64,000 bases of DNA from JADJQU01 sp035490315. GTDB taxonomy: Bacteria > Planctomycetota > UBA1135 > GCA-002686595. How positions within the stretch are numbered: position 1 is the first letter of the stretch; every line of letters starts with the position of its first letter. The notes beneath the pieces are model-generated. The model was given only the letters and a program-made list of their open reading frames with translations, was not told the origin of the DNA and did not search any database. Position numbers and translations under genes: made by a program. Shown here one piece after another: positions 54,868 through 63,954 of the stretch. The stretch is from assembly GCA_035490315.1 (NCBI GenBank), contig DATHET010000223.1:13419-77418 (forward strand), given 5' to 3'.

Positions 54868-57423
54868 ATGTTGCACCGCATCCTCTGGATCCTCGGCGCG
54901 TTGAGCGCCGCCACTCCCGCCTTCGCTCAGGCACCCTGGCCGCTTTTCCCCGCGCAACGGCTCGTGTCGGACCTCTCCGAGCGCGCCCTGGCCCTCGCTG
55001 ATCTCGACAACGACGGCAACCTCGACCTGGTGTCGAACAAGATGACCGCGGGCATCGGCGTGCGCTTCGGCAATGGGCTCGGCGGGTTCTCGCCGATGGT
55101 CAGCTACGACTTGGGGACCAGCTACACGCGCGCGATCCGCGCCGGCGACCTGGAGAACGACGGCGACGTCGACGTCGTGTACGCGCGGCCAGCCCTGTCG
55201 GATTTCTTCGTGCTGCACAACTCTGGGAGCGGCGTCCTCGTCGCCGGAACACCCGTCGCCCTCCCCTCGCCGCCGGTGGACATCCAGCTCGGCGAGCTCG
55301 ACGGCCTGCCCGGCCTCGACGCGGCGGTGAGCTGCACCAACGGCGCCGTCTCCTTGCACTTCGGCGACGGCCTCGGAGGCTTCGCGGGCACGCTCGTGCT
55401 GACGCCGGGACCGAACTCGGGCGCGCTCGCGGTCGGCGACTTCAACGCGGACGGAATCGACGACATCGCGGTGGTCGCGGCCAGCAGTATCGTCCTCTAC
55501 CTCGCCCAGGGCGGCGGCGCCTTCGTGCCCCTCGCTCCCTTGGTCGACACGGTCAGGGGCATCGTGATTGCCGATGTCTCCGGCGACGCGAAGCCCGACC
55601 TCGTCTGCAGCACCTTCTCGAGCTTCGCGCGCGTCTGGCTCGGCAATGGATTGGGAGGCTTCAATTCCGCCGTGCAGGTCCCGGTCGCCGGAGGCAACGG
55701 GATTGGCGTCGCCGTGCAGGACTTCGATCTCGACGGCCTGAACGATTTCGCCGTGGTCAGCTTCAACGACGAGTCGGTCTCCGTCCTCCGCGCGCTAGGA
55801 GCGGGAGCCTTCGCGCCTTTCGTGGCCTACCCCGCGGCCTACCGCGCCCAGGGCATCGTCGCCGGCAGGATCGACCGCGATGCGGGACCGGACCTGATCA
55901 TCGGACAGGATTCTTCCGGCGGTCCGCTGCTGCTCCAAGGCAACGGCTCGGGAAGCTTCCTCTCCGGAATCGAGTTTCCCGGCGGAGGCGGTGCGCCCGG
56001 CGGGATCTTCCGCGGCGACTTCGACAACAACGGCATCGACGACATCGGCTTCCTCGGCTCGGGCACGGTCACCACACGCCTGGGAGACGGCGTCGGCGGG
56101 TTTTCGAATCCGATCACGAGTCTGCAAGCCTCGAACGCCTACGATCCGCATTCCGCCGACTTCAACACGGACGGATTCGACGATCTGGTCTTCGGCTCGC
56201 TCACCTTTCCGTTGCTGAATGGAAACGTCCGCGTCTGCTTCGGCGACGGCACGGGCAAGTTCAATTCGGGCCCCACGATCCCCGCGAGCTCCGGTGTCTA
56301 CCAGGTCGCCACGGCGGACATCGACGGCGATGGGGACATCGATTTTGCCTATGTCGCCGGCAACGCCCTGCAGATTCAGCTCAACCAGGGAAATGGCGCG
56401 TTCAGCGCGGGGCCGACCACGCCTGGAATCAGTACGAGCGCAGTCGACCTCGAGCTGGCTTTTCTGAACGGCGATGCCGTGCTCGACGCGATCGTCTCGG
56501 TCACGGCCGGCGCACTGCGCTTCGACGGGCTGGGAGCTGGAGCCTTCGCACCGCCGGTGCAGGTCGCGTCCTCGCCGAACGGCGTGGCGCTCGCGCTCGC
56601 CGATTTCGATGGCGATCAGGACCTCGACCTGGCGACCTCGTACTACCAGTCCGGTCCAATGCGCTTGTGGACCAACGATGGCGTGGGGAACTACAGCCTT
56701 CTCGGCACGCTCCCTTTCGCCCCCACGCGCTTGCGCTTCGTCGACGTCGACCGCGACGGCAGGCCAGAGCTCGTCGGCCTCGACGGCAACCAGGACTTCA
56801 TGCTGGTCTGGTCTGGCGGACCGAATGGCCCGCTCTCGCCCCCTCAAGGCTTCCGCACCGGCATGCGCCCCTTCGACCTGGTAGAGCTTCAGTCACGCGC
56901 CGGCACACCGCTCGATCTCGCGGTCCTCGGCGACACGCTTTTCGTGCTCGAAGGCATCTCGCCCGCGCCGGCGAGCGGACTGGTGTACTGCACCGCGAAG
57001 CTCAATTCCCTGGGCTGTCTGCCGCAGATCTCGGCGAGCGGCTCGGCGAGCGCGTCGGCGAGCAGCGGATTCGTCCTGAGCGCCGCGAACGTCCGCAACA
57101 ACAAGCCGGGGCTTTGCCTCTACGGATTGACGGGCCGCGCCGCGACGCCCTTCTCCGGGGGTTTCCTCTGCCTGGTGCCGCCGGTCCGGCGCTCCGGTGC
57201 ACTGTCGTCGGGCGGAAATCCCCTGCCGAGCCAGGACTGCAGCGGTGTCTACTCGATCGACATGAACGCGTTCGCGGCGAGCAGCGGCCCGCCGGTTCCC
57301 TCGCCGCTGCTCAGCGTGGCCGGCGTGACGGTGAATTGCCAGTTCTGGGGGCGCGACCCTGGCTTCCCCGCGCCGAGCGCGACCAGCTTGAGCGACGCGA
57401 TCGAGTACACGGTCGCGCCGTAG
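54868..57423 (+). CDS. Large exported FG-GAP/VCBS repeat protein with shared C-terminal block
   Basis: 851 residues from ATG 54868 (MLHRILWILGALSAATPAFA signal peptide); ATG 54823 is possible, and the frame upstream of that lies in a palindrome. About a dozen VCBS/FG-GAP units follow, with hallmark LADLDNDGNLDLVS, GDFNADGIDDIAVV, GDFDNNGIDDIGFLG, ADIDGDGDIDFAYV and VDVDRDGRPELVGL, likely calcium-binding beta-propellers. The last ~140 residues (YCTAKLNSLGC...FWGRDPGF...LSDAIEY) are the same block as in two other exported proteins here. Probably secreted or surface attached. Confidence 0.88.
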   Translation: MLHRILWILGALSAATPAFAQAPWPLFPAQRLVSDLSERALALADLDNDGNLDLVSNKMTAGIGVRFGNGLGGFSPMVSYDLGTSYTRAIRAGDLENDGDVDVVYARPALSDFFVLHNSGSGVLVAGTPVALPSPPVDIQLGELDGLPGLDAAVSCTNGAVSLHFGDGLGGFAGTLVLTPGPNSGALAVGDFNADGIDDIAVVAASSIVLYLAQGGGAFVPLAPLVDTVRGIVIADVSGDAKPDLVCSTFSSFARVWLGNGLGGFNSAVQVPVAGGNGIGVAVQDFDLDGLNDFAVVSFNDESVSVLRALGAGAFAPFVAYPAAYRAQGIVAGRIDRDAGPDLIIGQDSSGGPLLLQGNGSGSFLSGIEFPGGGGAPGGIFRGDFDNNGIDDIGFLGSGTVTTRLGDGVGGFSNPITSLQASNAYDPHSADFNTDGFDDLVFGSLTFPLLNGNVRVCFGDGTGKFNSGPTIPASSGVYQVATADIDGDGDIDFAYVAGNALQIQLNQGNGAFSAGPTTPGISTSAVDLELAFLNGDAVLDAIVSVTAGALRFDGLGAGAFAPPVQVASSPNGVALALADFDGDQDLDLATSYYQSGPMRLWTNDGVGNYSLLGTLPFAPTRLRFVDVDRDGRPELVGLDGNQDFMLVWSGGPNGPLSPPQGFRTGMRPFDLVELQSRAGTPLDLAVLGDTLFVLEGISPAPASGLVYCTAKLNSLGCLPQISASGSASASASSGFVLSAANVRNNKPGLCLYGLTGRAATPFSGGFLCLVPPVRRSGALSSGGNPLPSQDCSGVYSIDMNAFAASSGPPVPSPLLSVAGVTVNCQFWGRDPGFPAPSATSLSDAIEYTVAP

Positions 57424-57424
57424 C

Positions 57425-57531
57425 GTACGGAGTCAGGTGAATTCGTGCGGAGTCGTGGGCCTCGTCCACCCGGCACTGCGCGCCGGGTGGATGAGGCCCA
57501 CGACTCCGCACGAATTCACCTGACTCCGCAC
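57425..57531. repeat. GTACGG-type palindromic element, copy 2 (two mismatches)
   Basis: Arms 57425-57474 and 57482-57531 (50 nt) differ from perfect symmetry at two positions (A/G near the ends and G/A in the core). The outer part matches copy 1; the core (GGCCTCGTCCACCCGGC) is unrelated to copy 1 but again self-complementary. It starts 2 bp after the stop of the VCBS gene. Confidence 0.88.
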
Positions 57532-57535
57532 CTCT

Positions 57536-57555
57536 GGACGAATTCACCTGACTCC
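57536..57555. repeat. Isolated half-copy of the GTACGG-type end
   Basis: GGACGAATTCACCTGACTCC repeats the right-hand end of the elements a few bases after copy 2, without a partner arm. It looks like a leftover or partial duplication, 30 nt before an oxidoreductase subunit start. Confidence 0.8.
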
Positions 57556-57573
57556 CGAGCGCACCTCCCCCCG

Positions 57574-57579
57574 TACACT
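57574..57579 (+). promoter_or_regulatory. -10-like box TACACT, 6 nt before ATG 57586
   Basis: CCCGTACACT-N6-ATG. The extended form CCCGTAYACT also precedes the catalytic subunit gene at 61148, so the two separated genes of one complex seem to share promoter type. Confidence 0.4.
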
Positions 57580-57585
57580 GCGCGG

Positions 57586-59106
57586 ATGCAATACGGGTTC
57601 CTGATGGACCATCGGCGCTGCATCGGCTGCCACGCCTGCACCGTCGCCTGCAAGGCCGAGAACAACGTTCCGGTCGGCAGCTTCCGCACCTGGGTCAAGT
57701 ACACGGAGAAGGGCCGCTTCCCGAGCGTCAAGCGCCACTTCGCGATCCTGCGCTGCAACCACTGCAGCAAGGCCCCCTGCGTGACGATCTGCCCCGTCAA
57801 CGCGCTGGAAAAGCGCGTGGACGGCATCGTCGACATCGACCGCGACGCCTGCATCGGCTGCCGAGCGTGCATGCAGGCCTGTCCTTACGACGCGATCTAT
57901 CTCAACGAGGACTCCGGGGTGGTCGAGAAGTGCCACTTCTGCGCGCACCGCATCGAGCAGAACCTCGAGCCGGCCTGCGTCATCGTCTGCCCGGAGCAGG
58001 CGATCGTCGTCGGAGATCTGCACGACCCGATGTCGCGGATCGCGATGATGGTGGCCGAGAACGAGACGCTGGTGCGGCGGCCCGAGCAGAAGACGGGGCC
58101 GAATGTGCACTACCTGGGCGTCGAGCCCCTGTCGCTCGAGCCTGGGGCGGCCGAGCGGCCGTCCACCTATATATGGAGCGAGCGGCCGGATGCGGGCGTC
58201 GAGGCCTGGCCGGAGGAGAAGGCGCCCACGACGCCGGATCTTCGAACGGTGCTCGACGTCGGGCACAAGGTCGAATGGGGCTGGCCGGTGGCGCTGTACC
58301 TGGTGACCAAGGCGATCGCGGCGGGAGCGGCAATGATCGCGCCCTTCCTGGTCGACTTCGGCGTGCCGGTGGGATCTTTCGCGGAGCGTTGGCTGCCGGA
58401 GATCCTTGCGCTGGTGTTCACGACGATCACGACCGCGTTGCTCGTCGAGGACCTGCACCGGCCCTTGAAGTTCTTGACGCTGCTGACGAGGCCGAACAAG
58501 AAGAGCTGGCTGGTGCGCGGCGCCTGGGTGCTGATCGCTTTCAGCACGCTGACCTGCTTGATCCTGGCCGCGCACTGGTTCGGTCAGGACGAGGCAGCGA
58601 AGTACATGCGCTCGTTCAACGTGGTGCTCGGCGCCGCAGCCGCGGGATACACGGCATTCTTGTTCCGCCAGTGCGAGGGACGCGACATGTGGCAAAGCCG
58701 CAGATTGCTCCCCCACTTGCTGATTCAAGCGCTCTTGTGCGCTGCGGTCATATTCTGGTTCTTCACCGATTCGAAGACCGAGTTCCGCTTGTGGCTGGGG
58801 GTCGTGCTGGCGCTCCACGGAGCGTTCATGTCGCTCGAGTTGCGAGGGAAGCACGAAACAGCGAACGCGCGCCAGGCCGCGGGCTTCCTGCCGATCGTCC
58901 GCATGGGCTGGATCGGCGCGCCCTATCGGATGGGAGTCGTGCTCAGCGTGCTCGTGCCAGGCGTGCTGCTCGCGCTGACCAACCCGCACCGGATGGCGCC
59001 GGCGGTTCCGTACTTCTGCTGGATCACAGCCGCTTGCGTGCTGGCCGGGCTGTTCCTGTTCAAGTACGCGTACGTGCGCGCGGCGCAGCTTCCCCCGTTG
59101 TCCTGA
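57586..59106 (+). CDS. Fused four-cluster ferredoxin and NrfD-like membrane subunit of a molybdopterin oxidoreductase complex
   Basis: 506 residues. Residues 1-~165 carry four cysteine groups typical of DmsB/PsrB/NrfC proteins: CIGCHACTVACKAEN, CNHCSKAPCVTICP, CIGCRACMQACPYDA and CHFCAHRIEQNLEPACVIVCP. After a ~60-residue linker come eight membrane helices (WGWPVALYLVTKAIAAGAAM to YFCWITAACVLAGLFLFKYAY) with the NrfD/PsrC pattern. It would pass electrons between the quinone pool and the Mo subunit encoded at 61148. B and C subunits are normally separate. No Tat signal is present, so the FeS part should face the cytoplasm. Confidence 0.9.
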   Translation: MQYGFLMDHRRCIGCHACTVACKAENNVPVGSFRTWVKYTEKGRFPSVKRHFAILRCNHCSKAPCVTICPVNALEKRVDGIVDIDRDACIGCRACMQACPYDAIYLNEDSGVVEKCHFCAHRIEQNLEPACVIVCPEQAIVVGDLHDPMSRIAMMVAENETLVRRPEQKTGPNVHYLGVEPLSLEPGAAERPSTYIWSERPDAGVEAWPEEKAPTTPDLRTVLDVGHKVEWGWPVALYLVTKAIAAGAAMIAPFLVDFGVPVGSFAERWLPEILALVFTTITTALLVEDLHRPLKFLTLLTRPNKKSWLVRGAWVLIAFSTLTCLILAAHWFGQDEAAKYMRSFNVVLGAAAAGYTAFLFRQCEGRDMWQSRRLLPHLLIQALLCAAVIFWFFTDSKTEFRLWLGVVLALHGAFMSLELRGKHETANARQAAGFLPIVRMGWIGAPYRMGVVLSVLVPGVLLALTNPHRMAPAVPYFCWITAACVLAGLFLFKYAYVRAAQLPPLS

Positions 59107-59206
59107 ATGCCGCTGCGGGATCGTTCCTGAGTCCCGTCCAAGCCAGGGCAAAGATGATGGCCTGATGCCCTTTCGCCGTCGAACGCAATGATGTAAACAT
59201 GATGGA

Positions 59207-60016
59207 GTGAGCCTGACCCGTCCCGAAGGTCCACCGCCCTCTCCCTCCATGAAAGACAACGAACGAGCGGAAGAACTCCCCTCCTGGCTGTGGCTGTGGT
59301 TCCCGCCGCTGATCATCGTCGCGCAGATGCTCGCGCGAGCCAGATCCGAGGAGTTCTACGTGCGCTGGATGCGCAGCGAATTCGGGATCGTCGAGCAGGG
59401 GACCGTGCTCTTCCTCGTGATCGCGCTCGCCAGCGCGATCCTTCTGCTCGTCCGCAAGCCCTTGGCGCGTCCCCCGGGCTACGCGGTCTGGATGTTCCTC
59501 ATGGCTCTGGGCTGCCTGTATTTCGGCGGCGAAGAAGCGAGCTGGGGCCAGCATTACTTCGGCTGGAAGACCCCCGAAGTGTGGGCCGCGGTCAACGAGC
59601 AGCAGGAGACCAACCTGCACAACCTGGGCGGCATCGGAGACCAGGCGCCGCGGTTGGTTTTGACCCTCGGCGTGCTCTTCGGAGGCGTCCTGCTGCCCCT
59701 GTGGTTCCGCGGCCGCGGTCGCGACAGCGCGTTGTTGCGCCACCCCCTTGCCTGGACGATCCCGACGATCGTCGTGCTGCCGAGCGCGCTGATTGCGACT
59801 CTCGTGACGCTCCCCAAGGGCATCTTCCGCACGTTTCACCAACCGGTGCCCTACCTGGTCGACTTCCAGGCTGGGGAGACCAAGGAGTACGCGTTCGGGC
59901 TGTTCTTGATGCTCTACATGCTGTCGATGTGGCGACGCCGCGAGCGCTTGCAGGACATGGGTTCGTCGCACGCCAGCGCCGTAGCCGTCGATGGCAGTGT
60001 GCGCGCGACCAACTGA
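59207..60016 (+). CDS. Polytopic membrane protein, unknown
   Basis: 269 residues from GTG 59207 (255 from ATG 59249). Five to six hydrophobic segments: LWLWFPPLIIVAQML, VLFLVIALASAILLLV, YAVWMFLMALGCLYF, LVLTLGVLFGGVLLPL, IPTIVVLPSALIATLVTL and FGLFLMLYML. A conserved-looking acidic loop GGEEASWGQHYFGW...NEQQETNLHN lies between helices and recalls a widespread uncharacterised membrane family. No role in the oxidoreductase complex can be shown. Confidence 0.75.
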   Translation: MSLTRPEGPPPSPSMKDNERAEELPSWLWLWFPPLIIVAQMLARARSEEFYVRWMRSEFGIVEQGTVLFLVIALASAILLLVRKPLARPPGYAVWMFLMALGCLYFGGEEASWGQHYFGWKTPEVWAAVNEQQETNLHNLGGIGDQAPRLVLTLGVLFGGVLLPLWFRGRGRDSALLRHPLAWTIPTIVVLPSALIATLVTLPKGIFRTFHQPVPYLVDFQAGETKEYAFGLFLMLYMLSMWRRRERLQDMGSSHASAVAVDGSVRATN

Positions 60017-60108
60017 ACGCGGCGCTGCGCGGTGAACTGCCGCGCATCGCTGTTGGACACTTCTGACGAGACTTGCCAACTCCCGGCAGTCGCTTCATGC
60101 TTCAGGTG

Positions 60109-60387
60109 ATGTGGCAGGAAAGCGATCTGACGAACCTGAACATCTCCCTGCCCCGCCAGCAACGGGATTTCGTCGAGGCCGAGGCGGCACGATGCGGCTG
60201 CACGACGACGAGCGAGTACATGCGTCGACTGATTCACGAGGCGCAGAGGCGAGTGGCGCAAGAGGATCTCGAGAAGAAGCTGCTCCAGGGACTCGACAGC
60301 GGAGAGCCGATCGAAATCACACCGGAATTCTGGGAGAAGAAGCGCCGCGCGCTGGTCGAGAGAGATGCGCGAAAGAAGAAGGCGTGA
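60109..60387 (+). CDS. ParD-like (ribbon-helix-helix) antitoxin, no partner toxin seen
   Basis: 92 residues from ATG 60109 (ATG 60097 also possible). LNISLPRQQRDFVEAEAARC, then TTSEYMRRLIHEAQRR, the ParD signature, with a C-terminal toxin-binding helix region (DSGEPIEITPEFWEKKRRALVERDA in two parts). The sequence after the stop does not encode a recognisable ParE or other toxin in any frame. It may be a solitary antitoxin or the toxin may have been lost. Confidence 0.8.
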   Translation: MWQESDLTNLNISLPRQQRDFVEAEAARCGCTTTSEYMRRLIHEAQRRVAQEDLEKKLLQGLDSGEPIEITPEFWEKKRRALVERDARKKKA

Positions 60388-60582
60388 GGCGCTGAAGGAG
60401 CGCCATGAGGACGGTCGGTCGCTTATCCGCGGGTTTTCTGTTGAAACCAACCGTTCTCTCTCCTGACTCACTCATCCTGATGACTTGTGGGAGCGAGCAG
60501 GGCCCCCGACGTTGCTCGTAGCTGGAAGCCGGTCAGCCATCGATTTTGGTTTTTCCCGTGACTCTCCCGGAGGACCGACGGG
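60388..60582. other. 195-bp intergenic region
   Basis: Between the ParD-like gene and the convergent hypothetical. No toxin gene, RNA gene or strong hairpin was recognised. Confidence 0.4.
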
Positions 60583-60972
60583 TTATAGCCCAGGGTCGAT
60601 AGGCGCGAATTGATCAGCGCGCTCGCGGAAGACGTTTTGGAAACGACGAAACAGGTGCTCGTCATCCGGGACCAGCTCGGAGTACCTGCGGTCGGCAGCG
60701 ACCTCGGTTTCATCCGTACATTCAGCCAGCATCGGGGACGCGCTCCGGAAGAATGAGCCCACACTCTCGAATCCGAAGTACGAGAACCCGTCTGATGCCG
60801 CACAAAGTTCTGCCGGATTGAGCACCTCCATTGCGTGGTGCACCCCGCCATTCATCACGAGGCCGTGTAATCGCAGAAGGGCTGTCAAGGCTCGATCGCC
60901 AGGGCCAGGCGTGTCGCCACCCGACTCCATGGCGGCACGGTTCCAAACGAGATCCTCGAGATCGTGGTTCAT
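60583..60972 (-). CDS. Hypothetical protein, possibly DUF4375/DMP19-like
   Basis: 129 residues: ALTALLRLHGLVMNGGVHHAMEVLNPAELCAASDGFSYFGF, read in parts, has the NGG...ALxxxGA-like arrangement seen in DMP19/DUF4375 proteins, and the end is acidic (SELVPDDEHLFRRFQNVFRERADQF). No signal peptide. Such proteins often sit alone in accessory segments. Family assignment is tentative. Confidence 0.6.
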   Translation of the reverse strand: MNHDLEDLVWNRAAMESGGDTPGPGDRALTALLRLHGLVMNGGVHHAMEVLNPAELCAASDGFSYFGFESVGSFFRSASPMLAECTDETEVAADRRYSELVPDDEHLFRRFQNVFRERADQFAPIDPGL

Positions 60973-61133
60973 GGTCTGGCGGCTGCGCGGGGAAGTCTTG
61001 GCTGCATCGGCTGTTGCGAAGCACCGCTAGCCTTGGCGCCGACCCTAGCGTACTTCTCCGTCGCAAGCCCTGCGGAGCAATGGTTGAGGATCCCAGAAAG
61101 CATCGACGCGCAAGGTCACGGTTGGGTCGCCCG

Positions 61134-61139
61134 TATACT
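61134..61139 (+). promoter_or_regulatory. -10-like box TATACT, 8 nt before ATG 61148
   Basis: CCCGTATACT-N8-ATG, matching the site before 57586. It suggests leaderless transcription of the Mo subunit from its own promoter. Confidence 0.45.
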
Positions 61140-61147
61140 CGCCCACC

Positions 61148-63922
61148 ATGCCCCCCCGCGATCCGCTGCCGATGACGGTCACTCCCCTCGCGTCCTTTCC
61201 GCCGATGGCGCAGTGGGACGACTGGATGGAGTACGACTCGGCGGCCTGGCCGAAGAAAGTCGAGCGGCGCTACACCCTCGTTCCGACGACCTGCTTCAAC
61301 TGCGAAGCGGCTTGCGGCCTGGTCGCCTACGTCGACAAGACCACCTGGAAGATCCAGAAGCTCGAAGGCAACCCCCACCACCCCGGCTCGCGAGGGCGCA
61401 ATTGCGCCAAGGGACCGGCGACCAAGAATCAGATCGAGGATCCGCAGCGAATCCTCTATCCGCTCAAGCGCTCCGGCCCGCGCGGCTCAGGCAAGTACGA
61501 GCGCACGACCTGGGACGAGGTGCTCGACGTCTTCGCCGCGAAGATCCGCAAGGCACTGATCGAGGACCGGCGCACCGAGATCATGTACCACGTCGGCCGC
61601 CCCGGACATGACGGCTACATGGACCGCGTGCTCCAGAGCTGGGGCGTCGACGGCCACAACAGCCACACCAACGTCTGCTCCGGCGCCGCGCGACTCGGCT
61701 ACGCGCTGTGGACCGGAGCGGATCGTCCTTCGCCGGATCACGAGAACTCGCGGATGATGCTGCTGCTCTCCTCGCACCTGGAGACTGGGCATTATTTCAA
61801 TCCGCACGCGCAGCGGATCATCGACGCCAAAATGAAGGGCGCGAAGCTCGCGGTGGTCGACGTGCGCTTGTCGAACACGGCTTCGATGGCGGACTGGTGG
61901 CTCGCGCCCTATCCGGGGACCGAGGCGCTCATGCTGCTCGCCTTTGCGCACGTGATCCTCGAGGAGAAGCTCTTCGATCGCGCTTTCGTCGAGCAGTGGG
62001 TCAACTGGCGCGAGTTCCTGACCCATGTGGCGCCGCAAGCTCCGTCGAGCTTCGAGGAATTCCTCGCGGCGCTGCGGCGCCAGTACGCGCATGCAACGCC
62101 GGAAGCCGCTGCGCTCGAGTGCGGACTGGATGCGACCGTGATCCGCGAGGTCGCGCGCGCGATCGGCGCGGCGGGGAGCGCTTTTGCTTCGCACGTGTGG
62201 CGCAATGCGGCTTCGGGCAACGAGGGCGGGTGGCAGGTGGCGCGGTGTCTGGAATTCCTGTGCGTGCTCGTCGGCTCGGTCGCGTCGAAGGGCGGGACGA
62301 ACTTGAACACGTCGGACAAGTTCGTGCCGCCGCCGTTCCTCAAGCCGCCGCCGCAGAACGTCTGGAACGAGCTGCTCTACCCGAAGGAGTGGCCACTTTC
62401 GCATCACGAGCTGTCCTTCCTGCTGCCGCACTTCCTCAAGGAAGGCCGCGGGAAGATCGCGGCGTATTTCACACGCGTCTACAACCCGGTCTGGACCAAT
62501 CCAGACGGGATGATGTGGGAGGAGGTGCTGCGCGATGAATCGAAGATCGAGCTGCATGCGGCGCTGACGCCGACCTGGAGCGAGACGGCGCAGTACGCGG
62601 ATTACGTGCTGCCGATGGGCCTGGGGGCGGAGCGACACGACTTGATGAGCCAGGAGACGCACGCGGCGAAGTGGATCTCTTTCCGTCAGCCGGTGTTGCG
62701 CGTGGCGAAGGAGCGCGCGGGCGAGAAGCAGGAGTTGACGCGCGATTCCAATCCGGGCGAGGTCTGGGAAGAGGACGAGTTCTGGATCGCGCTTTCGTGG
62801 CGCATCGATCCCGACGGCTCGCTCGGTGTGCGCAAGTACTACGAATCGCCGTATCGGCCCGGGCAGCGCATCACGGTCGACGAGTATTACGCGTGGATCT
62901 TCGAGAACTCGGTGCCCGGCTTGCCGGCGGAGGCGAAGAAGCATGGGCTCACGCCGCTCGAGTACATGCGCCGCTACGGAGCCTTCCTGGTCGAGAAGGA
63001 CACGTACCAGAGTTACTTGAAGACGCTTTCGTCGAAGGATCTCGAAGGCGCGACGACGAATTCCGAGGGCACGGTGCTCAAGGCTGGCGCGGCGATCGGA
63101 GTCGTGGCCCAGGGCGCGGCTCGCACGGGGTTCGCGACGCCTTCGCGCAAGCTCGAGCTGTGGTCGCAGACCATGGCGGATTGGGGCTGGAGCGAATATG
63201 CGCTGCCCGGGTACATCGAGAGCCACGTGCACCGCAAGCACATGGACGTCGACAAGGGCGAGTATCCGCTGGTGCCGACGTTCCGGCTGCCGACTTTGAT
63301 CCACACGCGCTCGGGGAATTCGAAGTGGCTCTACGAGCTGTCGAACACCAACCCGGTCTGGATCCATCCGACGGATGCGGCGCGCATCGGTGTCGATACG
63401 GGCGATCTGGTGCGCGTGGCGACGCGGATCGGGCACTACGTCAACAAGGTCTGGGTGACCGAGGGAATGCGGCCGGGAGTGGTCGCGTGCTCGCACCACT
63501 TGGGGCGCTGGCGCTTGTTCGACTCGATGGGCTCGGAGTGGGCGACGTTCAAAGCCGTGCGCGAGGATCAGGGCGGCGGGAAGTATCGCTTCCGCCGCAT
63601 CGAGGACATCCGGCCGTTCGAGTCATCGGATCCGGATTCGAAGCGCGTGTGGTGGACGGATGGCGGCGTGCACCAGAATCTGACCTTCCCCGTGCAGCCC
63701 GATCCGGTCAGCGGGATGCACTGCTGGCACCAAAGAGTGAGCGTGACGCGCGCGCTCGCGGAAGATCAGTACGGGGATGTGTGCGTCGACACGAAGAAGT
63801 CGATGGAGGTCTATCGCGAGTGGCTTGCGAAGGCGCGGCCTGCGGTGGGACCGCTGCGGAGGCCGCTGCACTTCGCGCGAGCCGTCCGACCGACGGCGGC
63901 GGCGTATCGGATGACGACGTAG
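61148..63922 (+). CDS. Molybdopterin oxidoreductase catalytic subunit (DMSO reductase family)
   Basis: 924 residues. A [4Fe-4S] site C49-x2-C52-x3-C56-x29-C86 (TTCFNCEAACGL; RGRNCAKGP) opens the protein. MGD-binding and active-site regions follow: SHTNVCSGAARLGYALW, where Cys177 may ligate Mo, LLLSSHLETGHYFNP, LAVVDVRLSNTASMADWWLAPYPGTEAL in parts, and a C-terminal molydop_binding domain (NTNPVWIHPTDAARIGVDTGD). No twin-arginine signal is visible. Its partner is probably the FeS-NrfD fusion at 57586, 2 kb upstream. Substrate unknown; formate-, polysulfide/thiosulfate- or tetrathionate-type chemistry are all conceivable. Confidence 0.9.
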   Translation: MPPRDPLPMTVTPLASFPPMAQWDDWMEYDSAAWPKKVERRYTLVPTTCFNCEAACGLVAYVDKTTWKIQKLEGNPHHPGSRGRNCAKGPATKNQIEDPQRILYPLKRSGPRGSGKYERTTWDEVLDVFAAKIRKALIEDRRTEIMYHVGRPGHDGYMDRVLQSWGVDGHNSHTNVCSGAARLGYALWTGADRPSPDHENSRMMLLLSSHLETGHYFNPHAQRIIDAKMKGAKLAVVDVRLSNTASMADWWLAPYPGTEALMLLAFAHVILEEKLFDRAFVEQWVNWREFLTHVAPQAPSSFEEFLAALRRQYAHATPEAAALECGLDATVIREVARAIGAAGSAFASHVWRNAASGNEGGWQVARCLEFLCVLVGSVASKGGTNLNTSDKFVPPPFLKPPPQNVWNELLYPKEWPLSHHELSFLLPHFLKEGRGKIAAYFTRVYNPVWTNPDGMMWEEVLRDESKIELHAALTPTWSETAQYADYVLPMGLGAERHDLMSQETHAAKWISFRQPVLRVAKERAGEKQELTRDSNPGEVWEEDEFWIALSWRIDPDGSLGVRKYYESPYRPGQRITVDEYYAWIFENSVPGLPAEAKKHGLTPLEYMRRYGAFLVEKDTYQSYLKTLSSKDLEGATTNSEGTVLKAGAAIGVVAQGAARTGFATPSRKLELWSQTMADWGWSEYALPGYIESHVHRKHMDVDKGEYPLVPTFRLPTLIHTRSGNSKWLYELSNTNPVWIHPTDAARIGVDTGDLVRVATRIGHYVNKVWVTEGMRPGVVACSHHLGRWRLFDSMGSEWATFKAVREDQGGGKYRFRRIEDIRPFESSDPDSKRVWWTDGGVHQNLTFPVQPDPVSGMHCWHQRVSVTRALAEDQYGDVCVDTKKSMEVYREWLAKARPAVGPLRRPLHFARAVRPTAAAYRMTT

Positions 63923-63954
63923 TTGTCGTGACAGGCCCGACGTCGGACGTTCCA

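Noticed and set aside
60388..60582. ParE-type toxin after the ParD-like gene
   Set aside because: The three plus-strand frames contain no ParE-like sequence and stop quickly.
60966..61611. Plus-strand frame overlapping the Mo subunit start
   Set aside because: It is a shifted reading of the Mo subunit gene, which has clear cofactor motifs in its own frame.
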